A DNA stretch of 64,000 nucleotides from Tubulanus polymorphus. Its lineage: Eukaryota > Nemertea > Palaeonemertea > Tubulaniformes > Tubulanidae. Every line of letters starts with the position of its first letter. The stretch's first letter is position 1. The position numbers and the translations under genes are program-made. The stretch lies in assembly GCF_964204645.1 (NCBI RefSeq), contig NC_134036.1, forward strand, positions 1,054,001 through 1,118,000. Reading direction: 5' to 3'. This document shows, one piece after another, positions 42,568 to 54,884 of the stretch. The notes beneath the pieces are model-generated. The model did not search any database. It saw only the letters and a list, made by a program, of their open reading frames with translations, and was not told the DNA's origin.

Positions 42568-45500
42568 CTAATTGAGGGTCATATAAGTGTCGAATCCGTG
42601 GAAGTTGAATATCACAAGGTCATGCAGCAACTTGTATTGTTCCTAAAAATGAAAAAAAGTTATATCAATAACTGACACTATCAATTCTTTCTAAGAGCAT
42701 TTTGAAGTTAATTTCTTACCAAATTTGGAATGAATTGAGGTCGTGTCATTCGTAGTTTTTGTACAGAGTGATAGATATCGATTTGCTCGCTAGATGGCAC
42801 CTTGGTGATCAGTTCAAATGCCGCACAAAATAGCCCCGTTCTCGTGGTGCTGTTCCTGTAAAATTTGCATAATCGATAAATATGTGATGGAGTTTTGAAT
42901 AAATGATTGATGTTACTAAGATACGAACATGCAATGTACAACAATAGGACTGGTCACGTGTTCTCTTGTAACTAACTTCACAAACTCGAATAGATATTGT
43001 AAATCAGGAACTGACTTATCCTCAGGCCATCCTAAAAACTGGATCTGACGAATCCGACGCGATTCCTGTAGTGAAATATAGGCTAACATGCATTGTTATG
43101 TTAAATAATGTTAATGGTAATGTTAAATAGCAATGTCAATGAAGGATAATTTCGTAAAATGCGGCCATCTTTCTCTGAACATATGGCTATCGAAAATAAA
43201 TCAACCTACATTCTGTTTTTGGAGGATCAAATCCCGACGAACGATGGTCTTACAGGGCAATTGAACTTCCTTAACGGTGATCGTAAAAGGACCGAATTTG
43301 ATACTTCCAACTGCAGGATAATAGCTTGCATATGTCTGAAATCAAAAGAAATCTTAAATCTTAGAAAAAGACATCTGCAAAGCAGTGCTAGACATTGGAG
43401 TAAGCCTTACCGGATCTTGTGGATATTCTTGATGCATCATTACGATAAGTTCACAGTTATAGTCAAAGATCATTTGCCAGAAGTCAGTAATTGTCTTTTG
43501 TAGAGGACTTTGTGTTGCTATAAACACGTTGTCATTTGTGATCGTCTGTAAAAAAGAAAGTATTTACATCAGTCAGGTTCTTACATCTTATCGATATCTC
43601 AACTAAAGAATTTCTAGGCCTTTTCTATCTCAGCCCAGATATTCCATGGATGGCTATGAAATCATAATCAAACTCACGTGCACAAATGAAGCATTGATGA
43701 ACCCTTTATGTGAGAGTTGCGGTTGATACTGTGCCTCAGGAAGGATGTCTTTGTATCGAGACTTGTTAACATTGTTGAGTAGTTTGGCCACTGCTAGTGA
43801 TTCCTCGTCTTGAATTGGAGTCGATGCCTTGAACACCTGTATTAATTAATAGAAGCTCAGTGAAAAAATTGTTTCCTCAAAACCAAACCAAGATGAAACA
43901 ATTTGGACCCCGAAGGAGGAACGATTTGGTCTCTAGTTTAACTTGGTCCGTGGATTAATTGCTGCCATCTTAATGTATGTTCTCAGGCTTCGAAACCTTC
44001 ATCTCATTTTGGCCGATCTTAATACGTACAAGAAATTGTTCCTCTATTTTATCAGACACGTTTTTAGATACTGGTCGCGTTGCCTTTCTTTCCTCGTATG
44101 ATTCTCTGAAACTCGTGGTCGTGTATGCCACTGGTCCCAGTATCAGTTCCTCCAGTAGAATCTGGTGCACGAGAATGTACTGTTTCTGAAGTAGATAGTA
44201 ATAAAGGAACACGTTGAAGTTATCCATTTTGGAAGCGTGAAATGAGAGGCAGTAACTTTGTTAAGATTTACCATATTTTGGATCATTTCTGGTCTTTGTT
44301 GTCGTAATTTCCTAAACATGTCGAATACGTTAACGAGTCCATCTTTCTTAGCTTTTTCAAGAAGCTGCTCCGTTGCGATATAACAACCTGTCCTTCCAGC
44401 ACCAGCACTGAGAACACAACACAAACAATAACATTTCTACACGTCTCCTTAACGGTAAAGGACTGGAAGATTTTCGAATTAATTTACCTGCCATGAATCA
44501 GCACAAGTCCCTGATCCGGGTCGGTAAGACGCTGTTTGATGAACTGTTGCATACGAACAACAGATGAAGCCGGGAACGGTACACCATGATCCGGCCATCC
44601 TCGATAGTGACAAACTAACAGATTATGTGCTTGTTTGTGGCCACGCTATAAAATACATCTAACGTTACTCATCGAGAGAGAGACTGGTTATAGATACTGC
44701 TTATGTGATACAATGTAACATCGAAACAAAACCTCATCATAAAATGTTGTCATATTGATGTTTACACGTATGAAGTCGTTTGAAATTACAGATAACAGCA
44801 CTTATATAGGTCACTAGGTGCCATGGTGAAACAAGAGTATGATCATTACCTTTGTAATCGATAGGAAATGAACCACTGCCGGAGGCTCAGTGTGTTTTTC
44901 CATTTTCTCTGCAACTGTCACTGTAATATCTCCATATCGACCTATTGCATCCAGTTTTGTTGGCCAATATCGATGACATTTCACCTGCAATTGGAATATG
45001 AAGAGACACATTTTTCCTAATTCTCTTGTTTACACAGAAGCATCTGAAAGCAATTTTTGCCGCCACCTTCTTATCTTTGCCTTGTCCTTCAGTAAGATCA
45101 GTAAGTACAATAATAGCCGGACATTTCTCTTGCCAAATCATCCGCCAATGGTCATTGATTGTAGATAGCAATGGAGCTGAAAGAGCAAGTTAGATGAGCG
45201 CATAAGTAACATAAACATATAAAATATGGGAAAGATAACAAGACTTACCCTGGCAAGCAATGCATATCAAATGACCAGTTAATCCCTGAAAATGAGATAT
45301 CCATATCATCTACAACATCATCATATGCACATGACAAAAACTTCTCAAGAACAGAAGGATTGATTCCTTACCCGAATATAATTGGCATTGATGTAATCTG
45401 ATGTTGGTTCTTCACCGGTTTGTTCCAGAACAACTCTAGTCGAATCATCTAGAAAAACAACACAAAATTAAGTCAATAGAACGACAAAAACCTGGAGAGA

Positions 45501-48500
45501 TGTTGTATGCGATAGAACGTATTTGGACATGATCACCAGGTAATACTTACAGGCCAATATGTTTGGAAACCTGTTTTTCTCAAGATTTTCCACTTTCTCA
45601 GCGCACTCGCTCAATCCTCGTCTCAACCTGAGAACACTCTACAGACAAAATAGATCCAAAAAATAATCCCATGTCTTACCGACGAGCAGTCCCAACTTCC
45701 CAGCAATTCTACCTGAAATTCTTCATCCATATTCTTCCACTCATCAGAGGTCTTCATTAAGGTCTCTCCCAACAGGTCACAAATCATAGTAGCGCCTTTA
45801 GAAGCGATTTCGTAGTGATGATCCTCGCCATCTTGCTTACCGTTTACTGGTCTCGGATCGTCATAGATATTGAAATACGCGGAGCTTTCTGTATAGAGAG
45901 GAACCATTAGTGTTCAAACATTGGGCTTCAACTTTTCAAAATCAAAAAGCTTTATTAGACAAACCTCTTGAAAATGTAGAATTTACAAAAGCAGTATTTT
46001 CCTGTCTTGGGATACCCTTCAATCTTGCCAATGGTTTACCAATTATTTTATCGGAAGGTGAAATATTCACTATGGATATTTCTGCATTGTGCGATGTTTC
46101 TTTAGTTTTGAATCCACCGCGTCTGGAAGATGTAAAAACGTTAAGGCATCTAATTGAGGGGTAACTCAATGAGATATTTTTGGTGAATAGAGGGGAATCG
46201 GGCCATTTTCAAATGATGAAATATATGCATTGTATTATAGAGGTCGCCACTATTCACTCGTACCTCCAAACTATAACCAGAACAACAGCCACCAATAAAA
46301 GTATTAAAACTGCTGCAACAACGCCACCTATTATCCCTGCATTATTAGACGGTGCTTTAACAGTGATTCTCTCTTGCTGTTCTATTGGTGGATAATGCCG
46401 AAATATTTCCTGAACAATGGAAAAGAATTGATTGAAGTCATCTTCGAATTGTAAACTAGAATTTATATTTAAAGACAATATGAACTCACTCCGTAATAAT
46501 TCTCAACGATTCCTAAAATAAAACTGTAAGATTTCCCAGTTTCTAGAGGAGCATTAAAGTAACCACTATAGTTACGTGTATCACCAACTATAAACTCAGA
46601 AGGCTCTTTCGGTGGTAGAAATGCTGCAGTAATATAAACTGATAATCCTCGCTGTTTAGCTTTTTCGTACGAGACGTACTGTGATTGGTTGACTGTACGA
46701 TTATGGCGACGGTTGATTGGTCCATCGTGTTTCTTCACGATCACCTCGTAACCGCTGCAAATCATCAGATAAAAATTGTTTTCTTAAATCATGCATTATT
46801 TATAGATGAAAATAAGAGGACACTTACGTAATGTTACCAGTGTTATTAACGCGTGGTATTTGAAGTGTAACAGTCGTGTCTGTTACCGCTGTCTTCTTGA
46901 TAACCAGTTTAGGAATTGTTATTTTACCTGAAATTGAAGAATAAAGCTGTTGACACGTGACTTCAATGGAAACTTGAGGTTGCTGTTTTAACAACTTACC
47001 CGTTGTCCAGAAGCTTACACTGGCAGGCAAACTTTCGCCTTTACTAGTTGAGGCAAAAATTGAACAGTTGTATTGAGTAAAAGGTATCAGTGATGTCGTT
47101 ATGTTTATAGTCGTGGTGGAGCCTTCGATTTCAGGTTTGTTGAATGTTTTTCTTTCTGATAAAGGTGTTGTGGAAGTTGAACTGATGGGTTCACACGTGA
47201 GCTGAAAACAGAAAGGAGACATGTTTAAGTATAGAGCAGGTGGTGCCCTCTACTGGTCAGGACAAGAGAATTCCTACACGATAATTAGTGATATCACCAT
47301 TGGGACGGTTTGGTGGTGTCCATGTCAATGTAGTGTTCAATGTATCCCTTGTGAATGAGAAGTCGAGAGAAGCGGGAGGTCCTGGTACTGAAATAAATAC
47401 CACAGACACATTTAACGTATACAATACAATTCTGCGATTCTCCAACATGTCGTTTTACTTACTTCCAACCTGCGTCAAAAAGTGAACTTTTTTACTCCAT
47501 GGTCCCCAACCCTTTTTGCCTTGTGCCATTACCTATGATGTATCACATTGCTTTAATTTCAATGCATTGTTGAGAAAAGCGAGATTTATAAATTCGCACC
47601 TACCTGGCAACCATACCATTTGTTTTGTGTGAGTCCAGTCACTGTTTTTGTAAGCACAGTTGGTTCAACATCCTCCCTTATAAATTCCTGAATTTGATCA
47701 GAATTATTTTTAGTGGCGTTGCCACACATGAAATTATATTTGATAATTCTTGCTAACGGAGGAACAGGAGAACTCCACGCGAATATGATACTGTTTGGAG
47801 CAGCTGATCGAGCTTCAGGGATCGGTACACCTGGAACTGAAATGTATAAACACATCAAGTTTCTCAAGGTTCATTTATGGATTCATTCCTCAGATTTGAG
47901 GACAGATGAGTTGAATTTCGAAAACTCACCAGCTTCGTCAGTTGTGAATATTTTGCTTGGAGATTCTTCACTGGAACCTTTACTGTTCACCCAGTTATAC
48001 GTCAATTCATACTCTGTAAACGGAATCAGTTTATCTATTCTGAACTGTTTATTCGATGTCGTTCCATCTTTAACAAGTTTCATCGTATCTTTCTCCAGTA
48101 ACTTGTATCTGTAATGTTTGAGAGGTCCGTGTTGGTTTTCACACGCCAAATCCTTGAAAGTGGCATCAATATAAGTGTCTGGCTTGGATACGCTATTTGG
48201 AATAGTCTCAACAGTGACATCAGCCAAGTCAGGTTTACCAGTTGGTTCTGTAACATTGAGGGAAATATTTATTGGTTACAACCGCATTTTTATATCAATC
48301 GAATTTATTTCATAAATCTACAACTAACCAGACTGAAGAGTTATCCCGGTAACAGTCCTCTTGTTTAGATCTAAGCCACCAGCCGAGGTTTCGGCCGAGA
48401 CCGTGATTTCATATTCCGCATAAGGCTTTAACCCAGTGAATACATGTTCTACAGCAGTATTTGATGAAAGTGAAATCTCTTTAGGTTCACCGCCCTGTGC

Positions 48501-51500
48501 TGGAGTCGGACAAGTTTTATATCTGAGAAGTTTGTACCACAATCTGTATTGAATGATAATTCCATTTGGTTTATCAGGTGTAGAACATGTGACTCTGAAG
48601 CCGCTGTTTGTTTGCCGGGACACAGTGAGTGACGTCACAGGTCCAGGAGCTGAAGTAAATGGAAAAATGGCAAATGCGATCAAAATATCTGTGACCAAGA
48701 GTGACGGACGGTTAACTAACCAGTGCTGGAACAGTGTAGTGGGTGTCTGGGATCCTAAGTAAGATCTTTCTTTTAAATTACCTGAGTCTCTATGATAAAA
48801 ATTTGGAAGATCTGTCTCTAATTTCAGATTACCTGCAGTCGGCGTTTGGTAATTTATAGTTTGGTTGTAGATAAACTTCTGAGTGACGTCATTCTTTACA
48901 CCAACTCTAACTTCATAATCAGTGTATGGTTCTAGTCCTGTTAGTGTGTGGCCGGTAGGTTGCGCCACAGTTGTGGTCCATGTTTGTCCGTTCAGTTGTT
49001 TATATTTGACTTGATAAACAGTTTTAGTGACGTCACACTGTAACTGCGCAGCAGTTAAAGCCTGCAACATAATGATAATTCACTACGTAGTAGTCAAATG
49101 AAACACTCTAATCGGTGTACGCTATTCGAAGAAGTCCCACAATGCGAATTGTATATGAAACAACTCATTAAAACAAAACCACAACGGCTATGGACTATAA
49201 CAGCGCACATCAGGTGAAATGACCAGAAAACCTCTTAATTATCAACGTATTAATGAACATAGATTAGATATCAGTTATCAAATGCATGACAGTGGGATTG
49301 CAAACCTTGCTTTTACAACCGACCACCAATTTGACTTTCAGAATTCGAAACTCATTTATCCTTGCAAAGACATCCATAAGAGACACATAGTTGAATCAGC
49401 CCTTTTTTGTAAACTTTCGAAATCCAACATAACTTCCATCATCCGGCCACATAATCAATTATTATCTTGAGATATCAACTCTCTACTAGATTTTGGTTAA
49501 TGTCACTTTGTGTCACACTGCCTTCTCCGTCATCTTCTACTCCTCCGGGGCCGGTTCCATAGTCAAGGCTTAAAATAAGTCTAGTCTTAAGTAATTTTTT
49601 TTCTTAAATCCTCTAAGATCGACTTAACTAAGTTAGTCTTAATTTTGCGTTCCAAAGAGTGGTCTTAGTCTAAGACCAGACTTAAGATTTAAGACCACTT
49701 TTTGGGCATAATTCTCGGAACCGGCCCCTGGTCTACTTCATTTAGTTACATAATTGTATTCATCCTTAGAATTAAATTGTGGTTTCTACGGTAACCCTGG
49801 TTGTTTTCATTTGTCATCTATTCTGTTTACATTTATTCTGACACATCGCTTTTGTTAATGTCCTGTAAGTTTATATGCCAGATGCAACGTTACTTCTGTT
49901 TTCTGGTCATTCCACCTGATAATGGCTGTTAGTCAACAGCCGAAACGTTGAGGTTCCGTTTTGATAAATTGATACATTGCATAAAAATTCGAATTTTGTG
50001 GGACTTCTTCGGTTAATTTACAATATGTCTGTATCGTGTCTCAGTGAAAGAGAAGGTTCACATGCAATTGGATTTATGTAATTCTGGTTGAGGCACACTT
50101 ACGGTCCACGCAAGTATGAGATTGGTTGTCTGGGGCCACGTGTTACTGTTCTCAACCGCTGTGGACACCACACGAACATCTTTAGGACCGTTTAATGGAT
50201 CTACAGTAAAACAAACATGTTAAACACAATTCTGTGTTTGAATTGATGATTAAGAGTTTATTAGAATGAGGGGTTTTTACCTGCACACAAAGTCTGTACA
50301 TTTAGTACTGGACTAGTCAGACTCGCAGTTGATACAAGTTGACTGTTCCCTAATTTCTGTAGTCTAACAGCTATCTTATACCCAGTATCAGGAGTTAAAC
50401 CAGTAATTGTGTGATGTGTAAGGACTCCTGCAGATTCCTGATTAGTCCAAGTGTTTTCTGATATCTTACGATAATCGACTTGATAATGGACGCTGACAGT
50501 ACCACGTCCTGAATCTACTACAGAACCCGAGTAAGCTGTCCAACTGACTTTTACACTGTAATCTGTCAGCGCATATTTTGTCAATGGAGAAAACAATTTA
50601 AATTCTGAAAAAGAAAATTGATTTGTATTGAAGTTTCATGTATATATTACTTTCGGTCATTTCTGATTCATATTGGTTACTATATTTCGGGAAAAGGAAG
50701 TGAGTTTAATTCTGAAAAACAAATCGATGTTAAATTTAGGTGAATCAAATAAAATGAAGTGTAAGGATCTTTTACTTCCGGTCATTTCTGATTCATATTG
50801 TTTAATATATTCAGGGAATAGGGAGTGAGATTCCAGGAATCTATGATTCAGTGTAATATACCTGACTCGCACCACTTTCCGATGTAATTCTGTGAACAGC
50901 CGGATTGACAGGTACCATTCAAATAGTTACAACTTTCACTGTTGTAACATGGATAACATTCAATCATACATCCAAATGAGTTCGATCCCTTACTGCAATC
51001 ACCGGGTGCTAAACAGACATTTTAAACGTGATACGTAAATATGAATTGTTTGACATTCTTCCACGAGTCAATGAATATTTCTCAATCGACCTAATTTTTG
51101 TAATCTGTATAATGTATGATCAAATAGATTTCACAGAGGTAGTTATGAAAAACTTACCGATATATTTGAACCCGATAACTTCTATTTCTGCCAGTGCGAG
51201 ATACTCTGCTTTACCAATGTTCTTGTGTTGAACGGTGACGTATTGTCCAACTATAGGACCTGTGCTGCATGCTGATGTTTTATTTTTACCACAGAGAGGG
51301 GGCCCCTGGTAAGCACATATCGGGTTAGATGTAGAAATACTTGTATTGGTGCCATATTCATTTCCAACTCGAATCTCCATGTTGCGCGCGCGTTTTTCTG
51401 AGAAAAAATTAAGAAGCTTTGAAATATCGCAGTTTACTCCGTGAAAACAAAATTAATGCGCAAAATCAGAGAAGTTTAAAATTGCTTTGAGTGCAAAACA

Positions 51501-53645
51501 ATTCTGTTCAAGTTCTTTTGAAAAATAAGTAAAGAGGCCGTGCATAAAGTACGTACGCTTGACTTGCGGTTATTTTTAACCCTCCATCCCATGTATGTTT
51601 TTGATATCTCTCCGAGTACATATGAGAGAGAACCCTGTGAAACTGAATTTGTCAGGATTCATGCCCTAAACAAGAGTGGGAAATTACCAGGAAACCCCAC
51701 GAAATATAGGAGGCATTTGTAAAAATCACATTGTGTTTCGTGCAACTGTAAATATTAACCCCTAAGGAAAAGTATGTACACTTTGAGCTTCCCTTCTACC
51801 CCCCCCCCCCCACTACAGGCGCACGGCCCATAACACAAATTTATTGTTATCGACTGAAAATTTTCGGAAAAGTTGATTCAAAATTTTCCAATGACGTATT
51901 TTTTCAGACACATTGTTGTCGAACTGACTTCATTTACAGATTATTGATTATTGATGACTCAGAGTTCGATATTTCGGTAGAGTTCAATATTTCAACTCAT
52001 CTTGTTTAAACGTAGGGTAACTGAAAACTGTATGGAACTGAGTCCGGGATATTTATTTGTGATTCCTAGAATCGATCATTAATTGTTTGATTTTGAAGAT
52101 ATTTCATCTTTTAAAGGGAGTTTATATTCAAAGAGGCTTTTCGAGTTTAAAGTTGTATTTTTTTTCTATCAGATTTGACCGAATGAAATAATCAATGAAA
52201 TAATCAACAATAATAATTTATACTCACTCCACTCACTCCACTCAGCGGTGCAACCAGCCGCGTCTGTTCTATCCCAAAGTGTAACATTATGTACCACGTA
52301 TTGAGTTCCGAGATCAATTCTAATCCAGGCGTCTTGATCCGCTTCAGTGTGACAAATCTCTTTACCACCAATCCAAGTATTCGTAGCACTTACCGTCCGA
52401 CCATCTACACATTTACTACCGGAATGGGCATAGTAAGTGGATGACATTGTAACTGTTTTACCACGAGCCACGTTTCCTACAAAACACATTTTGTGTAGAA
52501 TCAATTTAGATTCAGCAGAAAATTATTTCATGATTTTTTTCGAAACATACATTTTATTTTTGTGATACACTTTTTCTTCACGCGATGAACCAATTAGAGT
52601 CTCAGTTTATTGAGTCGCAGCAGTTCCCCGGATGTTTCATGTCTGACATTTTTATCAACGAAAATCTGAATTATTTCAATAATTTATCACGCGAGGTATT
52701 AGAGTTAATCCGTTAATCTAAAAAAACTGGGGTTCAGTAATATAAAACCTGTGATCCCTATTAACTGGAGCAGAAACCTGACCCCGGTTTACTGGAGCAG
52801 AAACAGTTGATACAGAAAACTTACCGATTTGACAAGCTGGTCCGGTCCATCCTGGCGGTGTCCAGGGATACGGAATTTTTATTGTAGACTCACATGCAGT
52901 GTTAGGATTTGGACACGTTAAAGCGCCATCTATATTCTGACCCTTTATTGGACAAACGTCCAAGGCTGTATTACTGCAATGACACTCCCAACCAGTACAA
53001 CTCTTCCCAAAACATTTTGCTGAAATTACAAGACGAAATTATTTTACCAGAACAATTCTGACAGTGACTGTTTCTTTCTGTAGTTCTTCTCTGAACTCTC
53101 CACTCCCGACAATTGATAGTTGGAATCCTGACAGTGACAGAGTTTCTTTCTGTAGTTCTTCTCTGAGCTCTCCACCCCCGACAATTGATAGTTTGAATCC
53201 TGACAGTGACAGAGTTTCTTTCTGTAGTTCTTCTCTGAGCTCTCCACCCCCGACAATTGATAGTTTGAATTCTGACAGTGACAGAGTTTCTTTCTGTAGT
53301 TCTTCTCTGAGCTCTCCACCCCCGACAATTGATAGTTTGAATCCTGACAGTGACAGAGTTTCTTTCTGTAGTTCTTCTCCGAGCTCTCCACCCCCGACAA
53401 TTGATAGTTTGAACCCTGACAGTGACAGAGTTTCTATCTGTAGTTCTTCTCCGAACTCAACATCGCCGACAATTGCCTTGAAACCGATGGCACCTCTTAG
53501 GGCCGGGTCTGTTATAATAGCAGATTTATCATTTCTACGTTTCAACTAATGAATTATTATTGATTAACTCACCTGATGTGTTTGTGATGAATAAACACAG
53601 AATGAACAACAGCAGAAAACGAAAGATGTTTCTTTCACGGTACAT
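42568..53645 (-). CDS. Gene B: receptor-type PTP with FTP lectin, EGF-like and FN3 ectodomain, 32 exons, about 1,750 aa
   Basis: Signal peptide 53573-53645; Cys-rich 52825-53019; FTP lectin 52228-52476 + 51158-51397; EGF-like 50862-51008; FN3 50281-50604, 50103-50200 + 48833-49061, 48329-48649, 47930-48247, 47600-47836, 47278-47387 + 47000-47201; stalk 46828-46927, 46490-46754; TM 46264-46409; juxtamembrane 45965-46122. D1: 45713-45888, 45551-45638, 45372-45448, 45249-45285, 45067-45176, 44850-44984, 44488-44645, 44272-44407, 44030-44185. D2: 43678-43836, 43411-43545, 43210-43335, 42929-43065, 42720-42855, 42568-42642. Summed exons give about 5,253 bp in frame. D1 has GWPDHGVP and a P-loop HGSAGAGRTG with Gly for the catalytic Cys. 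D2 has WPED and HCMNSTTRTG. B has three FN3 domains (47600-48649) that A lacks. The lectin domain suggests fucosylated-glycan binding; the ligand is unknown. Confidence 0.88.
49125..50020 (+). mobile_element. Penelope-like element fragment in an intron of gene B
   Basis: The + strand frame 49219-49470 ends in a GIY-YIG-like C-terminal pattern: HDSGIANLAF, DHQFDFQNSKLIY and HKRHIVESALF, followed by a stop. Downstream, at 49916-49948, CTGATAATGGCTGTT-AGTC-AACAGCCGAAACG forms a strong stem resembling a hammerhead core with one changed core base. Inverted copies of GAAGAAGTCCCACAA (near 49129 and 50000) bracket it. It is a 5'-truncated or decayed copy in the 49062-50102 intron. Confidence 0.55.
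53047..53480. repeat. 72-bp minisatellite in intron 1 of gene B (about 6 units)
   Basis: Same unit as at 32622-33975, but mostly 72 bp (with CCACCCCCGAC). Because 72 is divisible by three, the plus strand carries an incidental repeat frame (CSSSLSSPPPTIDSLNPDSD-like, 53064-53549), which is not called as a gene. Confidence 0.93.
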
Positions 53646-54884
53646 TTTGTTTTGCGGAATGACGAGTTATGATATCATTTTTCTATGTGATTAACTTCCT
53701 TTGAATTTTCAAATAAATCATCTTAAAGGAAGTTTAAACTTTCAAAGTTCACAATTGCTAGTTTATTCTGTTCTGAGGGGGGGGGGGGGTAGAGGTAGGG
53801 AAGGAGGCCAGAACAGAACATCAAGGGTCACCGTTTAACACGATGAGTCTTACAACCGAGAAAACAAATCTTTGAAAAGTAAAACAGAAATTGTATCATC
53901 AAAAGAAAACTACACAGTTTAATTGATGGTGTTCTCAGTGAACACGATAGACTGGGCCCCCTTTCATGTAAAATGAGACAAACTATAGGTTTTTCCCCCA
54001 TATCAAACAAAATGATTATAAATATAGAAATATAGTCTTGGATAAGTAGATACTACAAAAGAAGTGTAAATAAAAAACTATAGATTATTTCTAAACATGA
54101 TATTGTGTGATCATTTAAAATCATGAATCATTACTTCCTAAATAACCCAGGACCCCACCTCTACATACTCTCCGCAAATAATATTTTCAGAAATAACTGA
54201 ACAAATTGATGCATAATATTTAGAGATAAACCGATTATTCGCACGGAGAGCAGGTGTGACAGACAGTTGTGTATATAGTAGTAACTTCATCAATAAACAG
54301 TGACCAACAGTGAAATGATATTGATAACAAAGAACAAGAAAATAACGAATAAAACCAGGATATTTTATAGAATATCATGTATTGCTTATTTACATTATAA
54401 TTGATACGATGAAAATAAAATTCATTCATTTATTAAAATTTATATCGAGGAGATAAATCAGAATTACTATAATACAAGTCTTCTTTATATTGAAAGTTCT
54501 TTACATATCATAAGCTGTCAATCATTCAATCATTATAAGCTGTCTCTATTTTATAAGCTGTCTCTTTTTTTAAGCTGCCTCTATTGTATAAGCTGTCTGT
54601 GCGCCTGTTTTAAAGTATCTCGTATCTTAAAACATATACACACGATGAAACCGCAGTAATCGTGGAATAGGGCTATAGGTCTATATACGAGAGCTACGTT
54701 AATCTTTAGGTACAAGAAATACGTGTATATTTTATATAAAGCAAAATAATGGCGAATTAGTTGCAAACAGAACCAAGTTAGTTTACACTTTTACTCCTTC
54801 AGTTCCAAAACTCAAGTCTTATTTAGTTGTTGTTTTTAGATCTATCAAAATGATTTCTTCATTTCTTCTCTTCAAGTAGTAATT
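53646..54884. other. 5' flank of gene B and 3' flank of gene C
   Basis: 53646-54195 is a near copy of 40140-40690 and should contain gene B's promoter. It has a poly-G run near 53777, the conserved GACTGGGCCCCCTTTCATGT and AATGAGACAAACTATAGG. 54196-54275 is a fragment of the palindromic element found whole at 62227-62730. From 54280 the sequence matches 41840-42060. No additional gene seen. Confidence 0.55.
54196..54275. mobile_element. Solo arm of the ACTACTGTCTGTCACACC palindromic element
   Basis: ACTGAACAAATTGATGC...GATAAACCGATTATTCGCAC and GGTGTGACAGACAG match the right arm of the 62227-62730 element, with the outermost bases missing. Confidence 0.65.

Noticed and set aside
53064-53549. 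161-codon plus-strand frame with 24-residue Ser/Pro repeats
   Set aside because: A consequence of the 72-bp repeat being divisible by three; antisense to intron 1 of gene B, with no start context or domain.
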